A stretch of 33,856 nucleotides of DNA from Candidatus Mucispirillum faecigallinarum (lineage in GTDB: Bacteria; Chrysiogenota; Deferribacteres; Deferribacterales; Mucispirillaceae), in NCBI GenBank assembly GCA_019116905.1, contig DXAQ01000128.1:1-33856 (forward strand), given 5' to 3'. Numbering within the stretch: position 1 is the first letter of the stretch; every line of letters begins with the position of its first letter. The position numbers were made by a program, and so were the translations under genes. The notes beneath the pieces were generated by a model. The model made no database searches and was not told the origin of the DNA. It saw only the letters and a program-made list of their open reading frames with translations. Below are positions 16,355 to 24,540 of this stretch, in pieces.

Positions 16355-18442
16355 TTACACAATCCATTCTTCTTTAAAATCATCTGCAATATTTACTTCC
16401 ACAGCGTTATAAAGAGGAGCTTTTTCAATAACAAGGCCGTCTTTTAAAAGCCTTAATTCTATATAAATTTTTTCTGCCCCTTTAAATAGTTTCAGAGGGA
16501 TAGATGCTTCTAAAATATGGTCAACAGCATAAGTAACATCATTCATAGTGTTCTTTTTATAGCCTAAGTCTATTTCAAAAGTTTTTCTGTCTTCTTCAAA
16601 TGATATATCTATCTGGCATATTGTATCTTCCAAAGACGAAAAATCACTTTTTAAAGCAAGATACAGGTTATTACTGTCAAAGCCGTAAAGCATATTCTGC
16701 AGAATATCGCCGCCTGCATGCATAGAGCCTGCGTCTGATTTTAAATCAAACTCACCGGCACCAAGCCATTCAAAAAAGGTTGTAATTTTACCTTCTATTT
16801 TAGGGCATATAAATGATGACGGCTTTGTGATTACTCCTGAATTTTTTACTGCTTTAATAGGTGTAAAAAGTTCAGAAGGCACATTTAATTTTAAAAGCCT
16901 GTATATATTGACAAGATGTGTTCTAAAAAGTTTATCAAACATATCTGCCTGAATAGAGAAATGGTCATCGCCATACCACCAGAACCAGTCGCTGCCTTCT
17001 GCTGCGTGGTATTCCTTATGCACCTGTTTTACTGCCTCCTCATCAGCATTAGAAATATGTTTTTCAATAGAACGTTTTGTTTTGCTGAGCAGCTCCCATG
17101 CTTTATTTTTTTCAGGGTGGCCTATCCATATACGGAAATTACCCATAATCCAGGAGCCTGCTTTTATGTTATAAAGCATTTCTTCAGGCACATCATAGTT
17201 ATTGATAACTTCTGAATAAGTCTGAGTCTGCAGCCAGTCAGTATTGGCAAACCTGTCATACAACTTTGTGAAAAATTTATATGCATTTTGACTGTAATAT
17301 TCCCATGCATTTTCACCGTCTAAAATAACTGATACATGGGGAGAAAAATCTACAGAATCATATATATTTCTTAAATGATGCATAAAATCATTAACAGCAT
17401 CATCTTCATTCCATGATGAATATGTAAACCCTATTAAATCAGAAAGCATTTTATCTCTGAAAAATATATTTATTTTCTGCCCATTATGCACTTGAAAATG
17501 TTTTTGATATAATCTGTATCTGTTAGCGCTGTCTTTCATATCAACCTGCAGGCTGTTTCCTAAAACCTCCTCATCGGTTGCTATCCAGCTTATGCCGTTA
17601 TCTGCAAACATTTCTGCTGCTTTTTGGCTTACACTGCCTTCTGCAGGCCACATGCCTTTTGGACGGAAACCAAAGTTACGCTCAAATTCGTTAAGTCCTT
17701 CCCTTACATGCCATGCTGCATCATCTGCTAAATTCCCCTCAAATACAGGCATATTCATATCAGGGCACGCTTCTTTTGCAGAGTTAATATCAATTAATAA
17801 AGGCAGAATAGGGTGATAAAATGGAGTGCATGATATTTCTGCCTTATTATTATCATGTAACCTTTTATGGATTTCAACTATTTTAGATACCCAGTTTGCA
17901 GCGTGCTTTAAAAGCTCTATTTTGTCTTCTTCTGTAAAAGATGAGCCTTTACTAAAAAGATATTGAACATGCTGGTCTTCCTGCCTGATATATTCTCCGC
18001 ACCATGAAAGTATATAAAGCACTTCTATATCAAGTATTTCTGTATCCGAAAAATCTGCAGCATTACCGTTTACTGCAACAACCTTTTGATGCAGCTCATA
18101 AAATCTTTTTATAGGCTTAATCATAGTATTTAAGTTTGCCATACAGCACTGGTTTAAAATCAGCTGGCGTTCTTCAGGAGTAAGGGTTGAAACCTGTTTA
18201 CGCATAAGTATAAGGAAATTATCTGCCACATTAAAATCAGTATATTCTTTTAACTGAATAAGCAGGGAAGGCACATAGTTAAATACTGCTTTTACATTTG
18301 ATTTTTCAATATGTGCAGCCATTTCGTAGTAATCTTTTAAGGCATGCAGATATACCCATGGCATATAATATCTTCCATCGCTGTCATTTTTATAATATGG
18401 CTGATGCTGATGCCACAGAAAACTTAAATACAATTTTTTCAT
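16355..18442 (-). CDS. GH57 alpha-amylase/amylopullulanase-type glycosidase
   Basis: A 695-residue cytoplasmic enzyme, the first gene of the glycogen operon. Conserved region 1 is LWHQHQPYY (about 9-17). GMWPAEGSVS holds the nucleophile Glu268, and VILDGENAWEYY holds the acid/base Asp375; this pair is typical of GH57 amylopullulanase-like and alpha-amylase subfamilies. Residues about 530-695 form a beta-rich C-terminal domain resembling those of pullulanase-type GH57 proteins. It should hydrolyse internal alpha-1,4, and perhaps alpha-1,6, glucan bonds. No secretion signal is present, so the substrate is internal glycogen. AAGGGATA lies just before the ATG. Exact bond specificity cannot be read from the sequence. 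Confidence 0.88.
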   Translation of the reverse strand: MKKLYLSFLWHQHQPYYKNDSDGRYYMPWVYLHALKDYYEMAAHIEKSNVKAVFNYVPSLLIQLKEYTDFNVADNFLILMRKQVSTLTPEERQLILNQCCMANLNTMIKPIKRFYELHQKVVAVNGNAADFSDTEILDIEVLYILSWCGEYIRQEDQHVQYLFSKGSSFTEEDKIELLKHAANWVSKIVEIHKRLHDNNKAEISCTPFYHPILPLLIDINSAKEACPDMNMPVFEGNLADDAAWHVREGLNEFERNFGFRPKGMWPAEGSVSQKAAEMFADNGISWIATDEEVLGNSLQVDMKDSANRYRLYQKHFQVHNGQKINIFFRDKMLSDLIGFTYSSWNEDDAVNDFMHHLRNIYDSVDFSPHVSVILDGENAWEYYSQNAYKFFTKLYDRFANTDWLQTQTYSEVINNYDVPEEMLYNIKAGSWIMGNFRIWIGHPEKNKAWELLSKTKRSIEKHISNADEEAVKQVHKEYHAAEGSDWFWWYGDDHFSIQADMFDKLFRTHLVNIYRLLKLNVPSELFTPIKAVKNSGVITKPSSFICPKIEGKITTFFEWLGAGEFDLKSDAGSMHAGGDILQNMLYGFDSNNLYLALKSDFSSLEDTICQIDISFEEDRKTFEIDLGYKKNTMNDVTYAVDHILEASIPLKLFKGAEKIYIELRLLKDGLVIEKAPLYNAVEVNIADDFKEEWIV

Positions 18443-18479
18443 TATCCCTTATCCTTTATCATCTATCAATAATAATTAA

Positions 18480-18528
18480 GCCGTATCATATTTGCACGGC
18501 AGTCTACTATAAAAATACTATCTACTAT
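18480..18528 (-). promoter_or_regulatory. Candidate operator region upstream of the glycogen operon
   Basis: The 144-base gap before the operon holds GCCGT (18480-18484) and its complement ACGGC (18496-18500), separated by 11 bases. It also holds two direct copies of TCTACTAT (18503-18510 and 18521-18528), 18 bases apart start to start. No convincing -35/-10 pair is visible. This is an interpretation from symmetry only. Confidence 0.25.
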
Positions 18529-18552
18529 TATATATAAGTTATATGCATTAAA

Positions 18553-18576
18553 CCCTGCCGCTTAAAAGGGGCAGGG
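18553..18576 (-). terminator. Terminator of the nucleotidyltransferase/mutase fusion gene
   Basis: Leftward CCCTGCC/GGCAGGG (18570-18576 and 18553-18559) forms a 7-bp GC-rich stem with a 10-base loop, followed by a short UUUAAU. It lies 10 bases after the stop and separates this gene from the glycogen operon. Confidence 0.7.
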
Positions 18577-18586
18577 ATATTTTAAA

Positions 18587-21088
18587 TTATTCAGCTTCGT
18601 GTTCTGCAATCCATTTGTTAATTTTATCAACAAATTCTTTATGGATTTTATCGCCATCTTTTTCTGTTTTTCCTTCAACATAAAGATGAACGTTTGGCGA
18701 GTATTGGTCTGGCACCATGTGCGCCCAGCCCCCATCAAGCATGATTTTAATACCGTCTAAGAAAGATGCATCTTTTTCTCTTGCTTCCTCGCTCATTTTT
18801 CTCATTAAGAAACCTTTAACTTCCACAGGACAGTTGATTACTGAATGGTAAAACTTGTATTCAGGTATTTCTGATACAATATCAGAAAGTGGTTTTCCTA
18901 TTTTATTCATCATTTCAACAATTTTTAATGATGCATAGATGGCATCAGGCGTAGTATTATGCTCAGTAAAGCATATAAAGCTGCGCAGGTTGCCTGCAAA
19001 ATAATAATCGCGTAAAAATGAACCTTTTATACCTGTAAATGTGCCGTGTATTACTTCCACATTTTTAAGTTTATTGTCAAGCACACTTGGAGCAAATGCA
19101 GGAAGATATACTTTGACTTTTCTGTCAATAGATTTATCTATTAATAAAAGTACAAGCATAAGCAGCCTGTGTCCGTTAAGTTTTTCGCCTAAATTATCAA
19201 TAACTGTTAAACGTTCGCCAGATGGGAATATAATAAATCCAGCCTCAGCATTTAATACTTTCACAATATTTGCTGCCTGAACTATAGCAGCATTTTGCTG
19301 ATGCTCAGAGCGTGAAAGTTTAAGTTCATCATGGTTGGCATTTAATATAACAGAATCTATACCAACTTTATTTAATATTTTAGGCAGTATTGGGTCTGTT
19401 ACGCCATTAAGCAAATCAAGGACGATTTTAGTGCTTTTTGCCATAATGGCAGTCTGGTCAAGACTTCTTAAAATACCTTCTATATAAAATTCTTTAACCA
19501 TTTGTTTTTCATTAATATCGCCTATTTCATTATGTGTAACACGTCTGAAATTTTCTCTAAAAAATGCTCTTTCAAGATTTTTTTCCACACCAGAATCAAT
19601 ACTATCGCCTGCGTCATTAAAGAAAAGTATTTCTGTATGTGTAGGGTCGCTAGGGGACTGTCTGAAATGAACGCCGCCTACTTCTCCAAAAGTGGAAAGT
19701 TTATAACGCATAGCAGGTACAGCTTCCATTTTTAAGTCAACAGCGTTTACTCCTGTTGAAAGCAGACCACCTAAAAATGCTCTTTTAAGCATTCTTGATG
19801 CCCTGTGATAATCTCTTGAAGTAAGTATTTTTGAACCCTGTGGCAGTAATGAGCCAAAGGCAGCACCTAGTTTTGCAGCCATATCTGCAGAAAGCTCAAT
19901 ATTTGTTCTGGCACTTACTTTACCGCCTTCAAAAATAGAGTTTTTCCATTTATCGCCCCATATAAGGTTAGATGAAACTATTGAGCCTTCTTCCACCTGT
20001 TTATTAGGCCATGCCATAATGTCTTTTTCAAATACAACATTATTACCAATAGTTGTACCTTCTGCAATAATAACACCATATTCGCATTTAACTTTGTTTC
20101 CAACAAGCACATTATCGCAGAATACTGCATTAGTAATAGAGCAGTTAGAACCAATTTCTACTTTATTCCATAAAATAGATTTTGAAATGGAAGTGTTTTT
20201 ATCAACAGAACAGTCATTACCCATGCAGCAGTCAGAAATTTTTGAACCTGCTCCAAAAGTACAGTTATTACCTACAACAACAAGCCCTGTAATTTCAACC
20301 CCTTCTTCCATTTTAAAATTTTCACCATGATAAAGCACACCTTCATTTAATGTAACTTTTGTGCCTTCAAATGGCAGTTTTATCATACCTGATGCAATTT
20401 CAAGTAATGAGGTTCTATATGAATCAGGGTTACCAACATCTCTCCAGTAGCCTTTTGCATTATAGCCGTATATACTTGTGCCGCCTGCCATTATGCTTGG
20501 AAATAAATCTTTTGAAAAATCAAAGTTTTTATTTTCTGGAATATAGTTTAATATTTCAGGTTCAAAAACATATATACCTGTATTTATTGTATCACTGAAA
20601 ACTTCTCCCCAGCCTGGTTTTTCTAAAAATCGGACGATTTTGCCATCGCTGTCAGTGATTACAACACCAAACTGTAAAGGGTCTGGCACGGAGGTAAGTG
20701 TAATAGTTGCTTTTGATTTTTTATCTTCATGGTATTTTATAATATCTGGTATGCTGAAATCAGTAATTAAATCACCGCTGACAACAATAAAGCGTTCATC
20801 TAAAAATTTTTCTGCCTTTTTAACTGCACCAGCTGTGCCGTAATCATCATCTGGAGTAAAATATTCTATATTTATACCAAGTTTTGAGCCATCTCCAAAG
20901 TGAGCTTTTATAATTTCCGGCTTAAAGTAGAGCAGAATAGCAATATCTTTAATGCCTGCATCTCGCAAAGACATTATGATATACTCCATCATAGGTTTAT
21001 TGTAAACAGGAATCATTGGTTTTGGAACACTTGAAGTGAGGGGCTGAATCCTTGTTCCAAATCCACCAGCCATAACAACTGCTTTCAT
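18587..21088 (-). CDS. Sugar-phosphate nucleotidyltransferase/phosphohexomutase-like fusion
   Basis: An 833-residue fusion. Residues 1-230 are a nucleotidyltransferase with the signature MAGGFGTRIQPLTSSVPKPM (7-26) and VVSGDLITDF. About 245-375 is a left-handed beta-helix of hexapeptide repeats. About 380-833 is a phosphomannomutase/phosphoglucomutase-like region (TSRDYHRASRMLKRAFLGG, DLLNGVTDPILPKIL). Such fusions are annotated as mannose-1-phosphate guanylyltransferase/phosphomannomutase. The mutase catalytic serine loop (TASHNP) is not present; the corresponding place reads GGVHFRQSPSDPTHTE near residues 468-484, as in known degenerate homologues, so mutase activity is doubtful. A plausible role is GDP-mannose or another NDP-hexose, conceivably glucose, for polysaccharide or glycogen. 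AGGTGGT precedes the ATG. It is 142 bases downstream of the response regulator. Confidence 0.87.
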   Translation of the reverse strand: MKAVVMAGGFGTRIQPLTSSVPKPMIPVYNKPMMEYIIMSLRDAGIKDIAILLYFKPEIIKAHFGDGSKLGINIEYFTPDDDYGTAGAVKKAEKFLDERFIVVSGDLITDFSIPDIIKYHEDKKSKATITLTSVPDPLQFGVVITDSDGKIVRFLEKPGWGEVFSDTINTGIYVFEPEILNYIPENKNFDFSKDLFPSIMAGGTSIYGYNAKGYWRDVGNPDSYRTSLLEIASGMIKLPFEGTKVTLNEGVLYHGENFKMEEGVEITGLVVVGNNCTFGAGSKISDCCMGNDCSVDKNTSISKSILWNKVEIGSNCSITNAVFCDNVLVGNKVKCEYGVIIAEGTTIGNNVVFEKDIMAWPNKQVEEGSIVSSNLIWGDKWKNSIFEGGKVSARTNIELSADMAAKLGAAFGSLLPQGSKILTSRDYHRASRMLKRAFLGGLLSTGVNAVDLKMEAVPAMRYKLSTFGEVGGVHFRQSPSDPTHTEILFFNDAGDSIDSGVEKNLERAFFRENFRRVTHNEIGDINEKQMVKEFYIEGILRSLDQTAIMAKSTKIVLDLLNGVTDPILPKILNKVGIDSVILNANHDELKLSRSEHQQNAAIVQAANIVKVLNAEAGFIIFPSGERLTVIDNLGEKLNGHRLLMLVLLLIDKSIDRKVKVYLPAFAPSVLDNKLKNVEVIHGTFTGIKGSFLRDYYFAGNLRSFICFTEHNTTPDAIYASLKIVEMMNKIGKPLSDIVSEIPEYKFYHSVINCPVEVKGFLMRKMSEEAREKDASFLDGIKIMLDGGWAHMVPDQYSPNVHLYVEGKTEKDGDKIHKEFVDKINKWIAEHEAE

Positions 21089-21145
21089 AATTATACCACC
21101 TTTTGTATATCTTTATTTGTTTTTTTAAAATTTACTTATTGCTTT

Positions 21146-21182
21146 CATACGGCAGAGAATATATTTGTTTCTCTGCTGTATG
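21146..21182. repeat. 14-bp inverted repeat between response regulator and fusion gene
   Basis: CATACGGCAGAGAA (21146-21159) and TTCTCTGCTGTATG (21169-21182) form a 14-bp stem with a 9-base loop. The single non-matching position is a G-U wobble in a rightward RNA but an A-C mismatch in a leftward RNA. No U-tract follows on either strand, so it is not a standard terminator; mRNA processing or protection is possible. Confidence 0.55.
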
Positions 21183-21230
21183 TAGCAGCCTGCTGTTTTT
21201 ATGCATTTATTATAAAGTAAATGTTTATTA

Positions 21231-21593
21231 TTAATTTTCTTTAGCAAGCACTTTTTTAACTTCTTCTTTAAGAGAGTCAGTATCCTGAGATTTAACCCAG
21301 TAGCCGTCTGCACTCCATGTAGAGAAGTCATCTTGATAAGCAGAGTAAGCTGTGGCAAGGATAGTTTTAATACCTTTATACTCTTTTACGATACGCTGTA
21401 AAATATCAATCCCGCTTTCGCCTTTAAGTTTGATATCCAGCAGGCAAAGGTCTATTTTTTCACTATCTAATATTTTGAAACATTCTGCTGAATTAGAAGC
21501 TTCAAATGTATTATAGCCTTCTTCTTTTAATACTGATGAAAAAAGAAAACGGATGTCTTCCTCATCATCAACAAGTAAAATATTATAAGCCAT
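21231..21593 (-). CDS. Stand-alone response-regulator receiver domain (CheY/Spo0F-like)
   Basis: A 120-residue single receiver domain with no output domain. The acidic pocket is Asp9/Asp10, the phospho-acceptor is Asp53 in LCLLDIKLKG, the switch Thr81 lies in LATAYSAY, and Lys101 is in YWVKS; all key residues are intact. It should be phosphorylated by a histidine kinase encoded elsewhere and act by protein contact. An ideal Shine-Dalgarno AAGGAGG lies 6 bases before the ATG, so it is probably well translated. A TATAAT box stands at 21638-21643 on the same strand, but its best -35 is 19 bases away. It lies upstream of the nucleotidyltransferase fusion with a hairpin between. Whether its partner is chemotaxis or a phosphorelay cannot be told. 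Confidence 0.93.
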   Translation of the reverse strand: MAYNILLVDDEEDIRFLFSSVLKEEGYNTFEASNSAECFKILDSEKIDLCLLDIKLKGESGIDILQRIVKEYKGIKTILATAYSAYQDDFSTWSADGYWVKSQDTDSLKEEVKKVLAKEN

Positions 21594-21808
21594 AAAATCC
21601 TCCTTTTGAACTGTATTAAAACAGGTTTATGTAAGGATTATATTTTGTTATAGTAGGATAAAATCAAGTTATACTGCAATAATAATACAACAAAATACGC
21701 TCCCTAAAAAGAGTATAACAGAAAAATTTTAAATATGCTACAAAAAATCATCAAATGTTATATTATTTTTTAAAATTTATAACGGTAATATAAAATTTTA
21801 AAAAACAT

Positions 21809-21840
21809 AAAAAAGAGCTTTTTATAAAAAGCTCTTTTTT
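21809..21840 (-). terminator. Perfect 32-bp palindromic terminator after rpe
   Basis: Six A, GAGC, a 12-base AT palindrome, GCTC, six T: the whole 32 bases equal their own reverse complement. Read leftward it gives a stem with a U6 tail nine bases after the rpe stop; it would also stop rightward transcripts. Confidence 0.9.
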
Positions 21841-21848
21841 ATCAATAA

Positions 21849-22493
21849 TTAATATGTTTTTAGTAACTTGATAGGCGTGCTGTAATCACTGGCTCCAAAT
21901 ATATAACTGCCTGCAACAGCTGCTGTCATTCCAGATGAGGCAAGTCTTTGTATTGTTTTATCGTTAACACCGCCATCAACTTGAATAATAAAATTATGTT
22001 TTAAATTTTCACCCATAATTTTTAACTTTTTGATTTTATCATAACTTGTTTCAATAAGGCTTTGGGCAGGAAAGCCAGGGTTTACAGACATAATCAATAC
22101 TAAATCAAGAAATGGCAGTATTTCTTCAAGCATACATACAGGTGTGCCTGGGTTTAATGCAACTCCTGCTTTTTTGCCTTTACTCTTAATGTAAGATATA
22201 GTTCTTTGAATATGTTTATCTGCTTCATAGTGGGGAACGATAATATCTGCTCCAGCATTAATAAAATCATCTATGTATTTTGCTGGATTATCAATCATTA
22301 AATGAACATCAAATAATTTATTAGTATGTTTTCTTAAAGCTTTTACAACTGGCGCACCAAAAGTAATATTTGGCACAAAAGAGCCATCCATTATATCTAA
22401 ATGAATCCAGTCTGCACCTGCATTATCAACTGCTTTTATTTCTTTTTCTAAATTAGAAAAATCTGCACTTAAAATAGATGCGGAAACTATCAT
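21849..22493 (-). CDS. rpe: Ribulose-phosphate 3-epimerase
   Basis: A 214-residue TIM-barrel enzyme (EC 5.1.3.1) that interconverts ribulose-5-phosphate and xylulose-5-phosphate in the pentose phosphate pathway. Diagnostic motifs are SASILSADFSNLEKEI (N-terminal), HLDIMDGSFVPNITFG with a catalytic Asp, DVHLMIDNP, MSVNPGFPAQ and the phosphate/metal site QVDGGVNDKT. Length is typical. ATG at 22493 is chosen because GGAGG stands just upstream; an in-frame TTG four codons earlier overlaps that ribosome site. It is a single-gene unit, divergent from mltB and closed by a palindromic terminator. Confidence 0.97.
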   Translation of the reverse strand: MIVSASILSADFSNLEKEIKAVDNAGADWIHLDIMDGSFVPNITFGAPVVKALRKHTNKLFDVHLMIDNPAKYIDDFINAGADIIVPHYEADKHIQRTISYIKSKGKKAGVALNPGTPVCMLEEILPFLDLVLIMSVNPGFPAQSLIETSYDKIKKLKIMGENLKHNFIIQVDGGVNDKTIQRLASSGMTAAVAGSYIFGASDYSTPIKLLKTY

Positions 22494-22616
22494 TTTATCC
22501 TCCAAAAAAATATTTAAAAATTATATAGTATAATATGTAAAAAATCAATATTTTAAGAATGAAAAAATATAAACTTTTTGCTTTTATTTTTTAAAAATAT
22601 ATGGTATACCCAACTT

Positions 22617-23633
22617 ATGAAAAAATTGATATTTTTTATTTTTTTGTTGAGTTTGACAATATTTACTAAATCTTATGCAGAATTAACCTCAGGTATGTTT
22701 ATTAATAATCCTGATGTGGATGTGTTTGTGGAAAGAATGGTCAGGCAGCATGGGTTTAGTAAAGAGTATATGTATGATGTTTTCAGCAAAACAATGCATT
22801 CTGGTTTTACACCTAAGTATATGAATAAACCAGCAGAAACTGTAAATACATGGGCAAGTTATAGAAAAAATATGCTTAATGATATTCGTATAAATTATGG
22901 TGTAAAATATTTTAAAGAGCATAAATATGAGCTTTTAAAAGCACAAAATCAGTATGGAGTTCCTGCCCATATTATTTCAGGTATTATTGGTATGGAAACT
23001 AATTACGGCAACTCACCTATGAGATTTCGTGCTGTTGATTCTATTGCTACCCTTGCTTTTTATTATCCAAGGCGTGCAGAATATTTCCAAAGAGAATTAG
23101 AAGCTTTATTTTTATTTGCAAAAAAAACAGATACTAATATTTTTGATATAAAAAGCTCTTATGCTGGAGCCATAGGGATACCTCAGTTTATGCCAAGTAA
23201 TGTTTTGACTTATGCTGTCAGCGGAACTGGCGATAAACATATTGATATAATAAATAATCATCTTGATGCATTATACAGTGTTGCTAACTTTTTAAAGCGC
23301 AAAGGGTGGAAAACTGGTGAGCCTGTATCTATAAAAGTGCAGGTAAAAGGTAATAAATTTAATAAATATGTTACAGAAACACCTTGTAATGGTTATAAAG
23401 TTACTGTTGAAACATTAAAAAAATCAGGCGTAGTATTTCCTTTTCAAGTTCCTGATGAAACAAAAGCTATACTTTTTACTGTACAGGGTGCAGGTGGTAA
23501 AGAATACCATGCAGCATTTAATAATTTTTGTGCCGTTTACAGATATAATCCAAGCATACACTACGTTCTTGGAGTTAATTATTTAGGCAATATAGTTGGT
23601 TCGCGAGCAGGAGCATCATTATATCCACGTTAG
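22617..23633 (+). CDS. mltB: MltB-type lytic murein transglycosylase
   Basis: A 338-residue secreted enzyme with a type I signal (MKKLIFFIFLLSLTIFTKSYA). The SLT_2 catalytic domain begins near residue 35 (FVERMVRQHGFSKEYMYDVF). The catalytic Glu127 lies in IIGMETNYG, followed by the family motif SYAGAIGIPQFMPSN and a long helical region (NNHLDALYSVANFLKRKGWK). It cleaves the MurNAc-GlcNAc bond of peptidoglycan with anhydro-MurNAc formation. There is no lipobox, so it is probably periplasmic and soluble, unlike E. coli MltB. ATG at 22617 fits the signal peptide; an in-frame TTG 13 codons upstream would prepend residues that spoil it. It opens a rightward operon with two lipoproteins and an outer-membrane barrel, spaced 19 bases from the next gene. 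Confidence 0.94.
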   Translation: MKKLIFFIFLLSLTIFTKSYAELTSGMFINNPDVDVFVERMVRQHGFSKEYMYDVFSKTMHSGFTPKYMNKPAETVNTWASYRKNMLNDIRINYGVKYFKEHKYELLKAQNQYGVPAHIISGIIGMETNYGNSPMRFRAVDSIATLAFYYPRRAEYFQRELEALFLFAKKTDTNIFDIKSSYAGAIGIPQFMPSNVLTYAVSGTGDKHIDIINNHLDALYSVANFLKRKGWKTGEPVSIKVQVKGNKFNKYVTETPCNGYKVTVETLKKSGVVFPFQVPDETKAILFTVQGAGGKEYHAAFNNFCAVYRYNPSIHYVLGVNYLGNIVGSRAGASLYPR

Positions 23634-23652
23634 ATATTATTGAGGAGAGAAG

Positions 23653-24540
23653 ATGAAAAGACTGTATTTATATTTTTTATTAATTGTTTTAATTTCTTTT
23701 ATATACGGCTGCGGAGAGAGCATATACAGCGATGTTGATAACAATTATTCAGCTGCATCAAAACAAGATGAAGTAGATTTTGATTTTATAAGCAATAACT
23801 GTGCTCCTGTTATGGCATATTATGAAAGTGTAGACAGCACTGCTGCCACTCTTTCAAGAGATGATGCATTTAAATATCTATGCTCTGTATTATATTGCGG
23901 CGGTTTTAATATCATAGGTGGTATAGATATGGTAGAAAAAGCAGGCACATCAGATGTTTATGGTGTAATAGCATCTATGCTTAATATTTCTACAGTAAAT
24001 ACAGAAACACTGCAAAATTTAATACCATATTATAGTAAAGCAGTAACTATTTGTGATACACGGGATAATATATCAAGGCTTGATAATACTACATTAGATA
24101 CAAGCACTGCATCAGTATGTGGTTTTGCTGGTATGATTAGCTCTGCTGTGAATGTATCATCACTTATCAGCAGTATTTCTGGCACTGATATAGAATTAAG
24201 TGAGCAGGGTTTTATAGATGCTTTAAATCAGGTTGATGTATCAACTGCTGTTGATGAATTCCTTGCAAATGCAGAAAATGATGAATATATTAATAATTTA
24301 TCAGATTCAGTTAATATTATATTAGATAGTACATCTTCTATGGAAAGCCTGCTTGGCGGCTCAACTTCCATGGTTAATGATATAAGAGATAATTTGATTG
24401 ATACAGCAACAGGCAAAGTAACACCTGAAAAATTAAAATCATATCTTTTAAGTATACAAAATAGTACAGGTACTGAAAGCTCAAATAATGGGAGCGGAAT
24501 AAATGGTGGCAATCATGGCAATGGAGGCAGAAATATATGA
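23653..24540 (+). CDS. Lipoprotein of unknown function
   Basis: A 295-residue protein with lipobox FIYGC (Cys20) after a hydrophobic signal, so it is anchored in the envelope. The mature part is rich in Ser, Asn, Asp and Ala with predicted amphipathic helices, and it has a four-Cys set (SNNCAPV, LCSVLYCGG, ICDT, SVCGF). The last 15 residues are Gly/Asn-rich (GINGGNHGNGGRN), a flexible tail. I recognise no family. GAGGAGAG stands before the ATG, and the stop overlaps the barrel-protein start by four bases (ATGA), so the two products are made together. A role as a periplasmic partner or plug of the barrel is inferred from coupling only. Confidence 0.75.
   Translation: MKRLYLYFLLIVLISFIYGCGESIYSDVDNNYSAASKQDEVDFDFISNNCAPVMAYYESVDSTAATLSRDDAFKYLCSVLYCGGFNIIGGIDMVEKAGTSDVYGVIASMLNISTVNTETLQNLIPYYSKAVTICDTRDNISRLDNTTLDTSTASVCGFAGMISSAVNVSSLISSISGTDIELSEQGFIDALNQVDVSTAVDEFLANAENDEYINNLSDSVNIILDSTSSMESLLGGSTSMVNDIRDNLIDTATGKVTPEKLKSYLLSIQNSTGTESSNNGSGINGGNHGNGGRNI

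Noticed and set aside
20019-20330. A 103-codon rightward frame inside the nucleotidyltransferase fusion
   Set aside because: It is antisense to the hexapeptide-repeat region, whose periodic codon pattern keeps the opposite frame open; there is no independent support.
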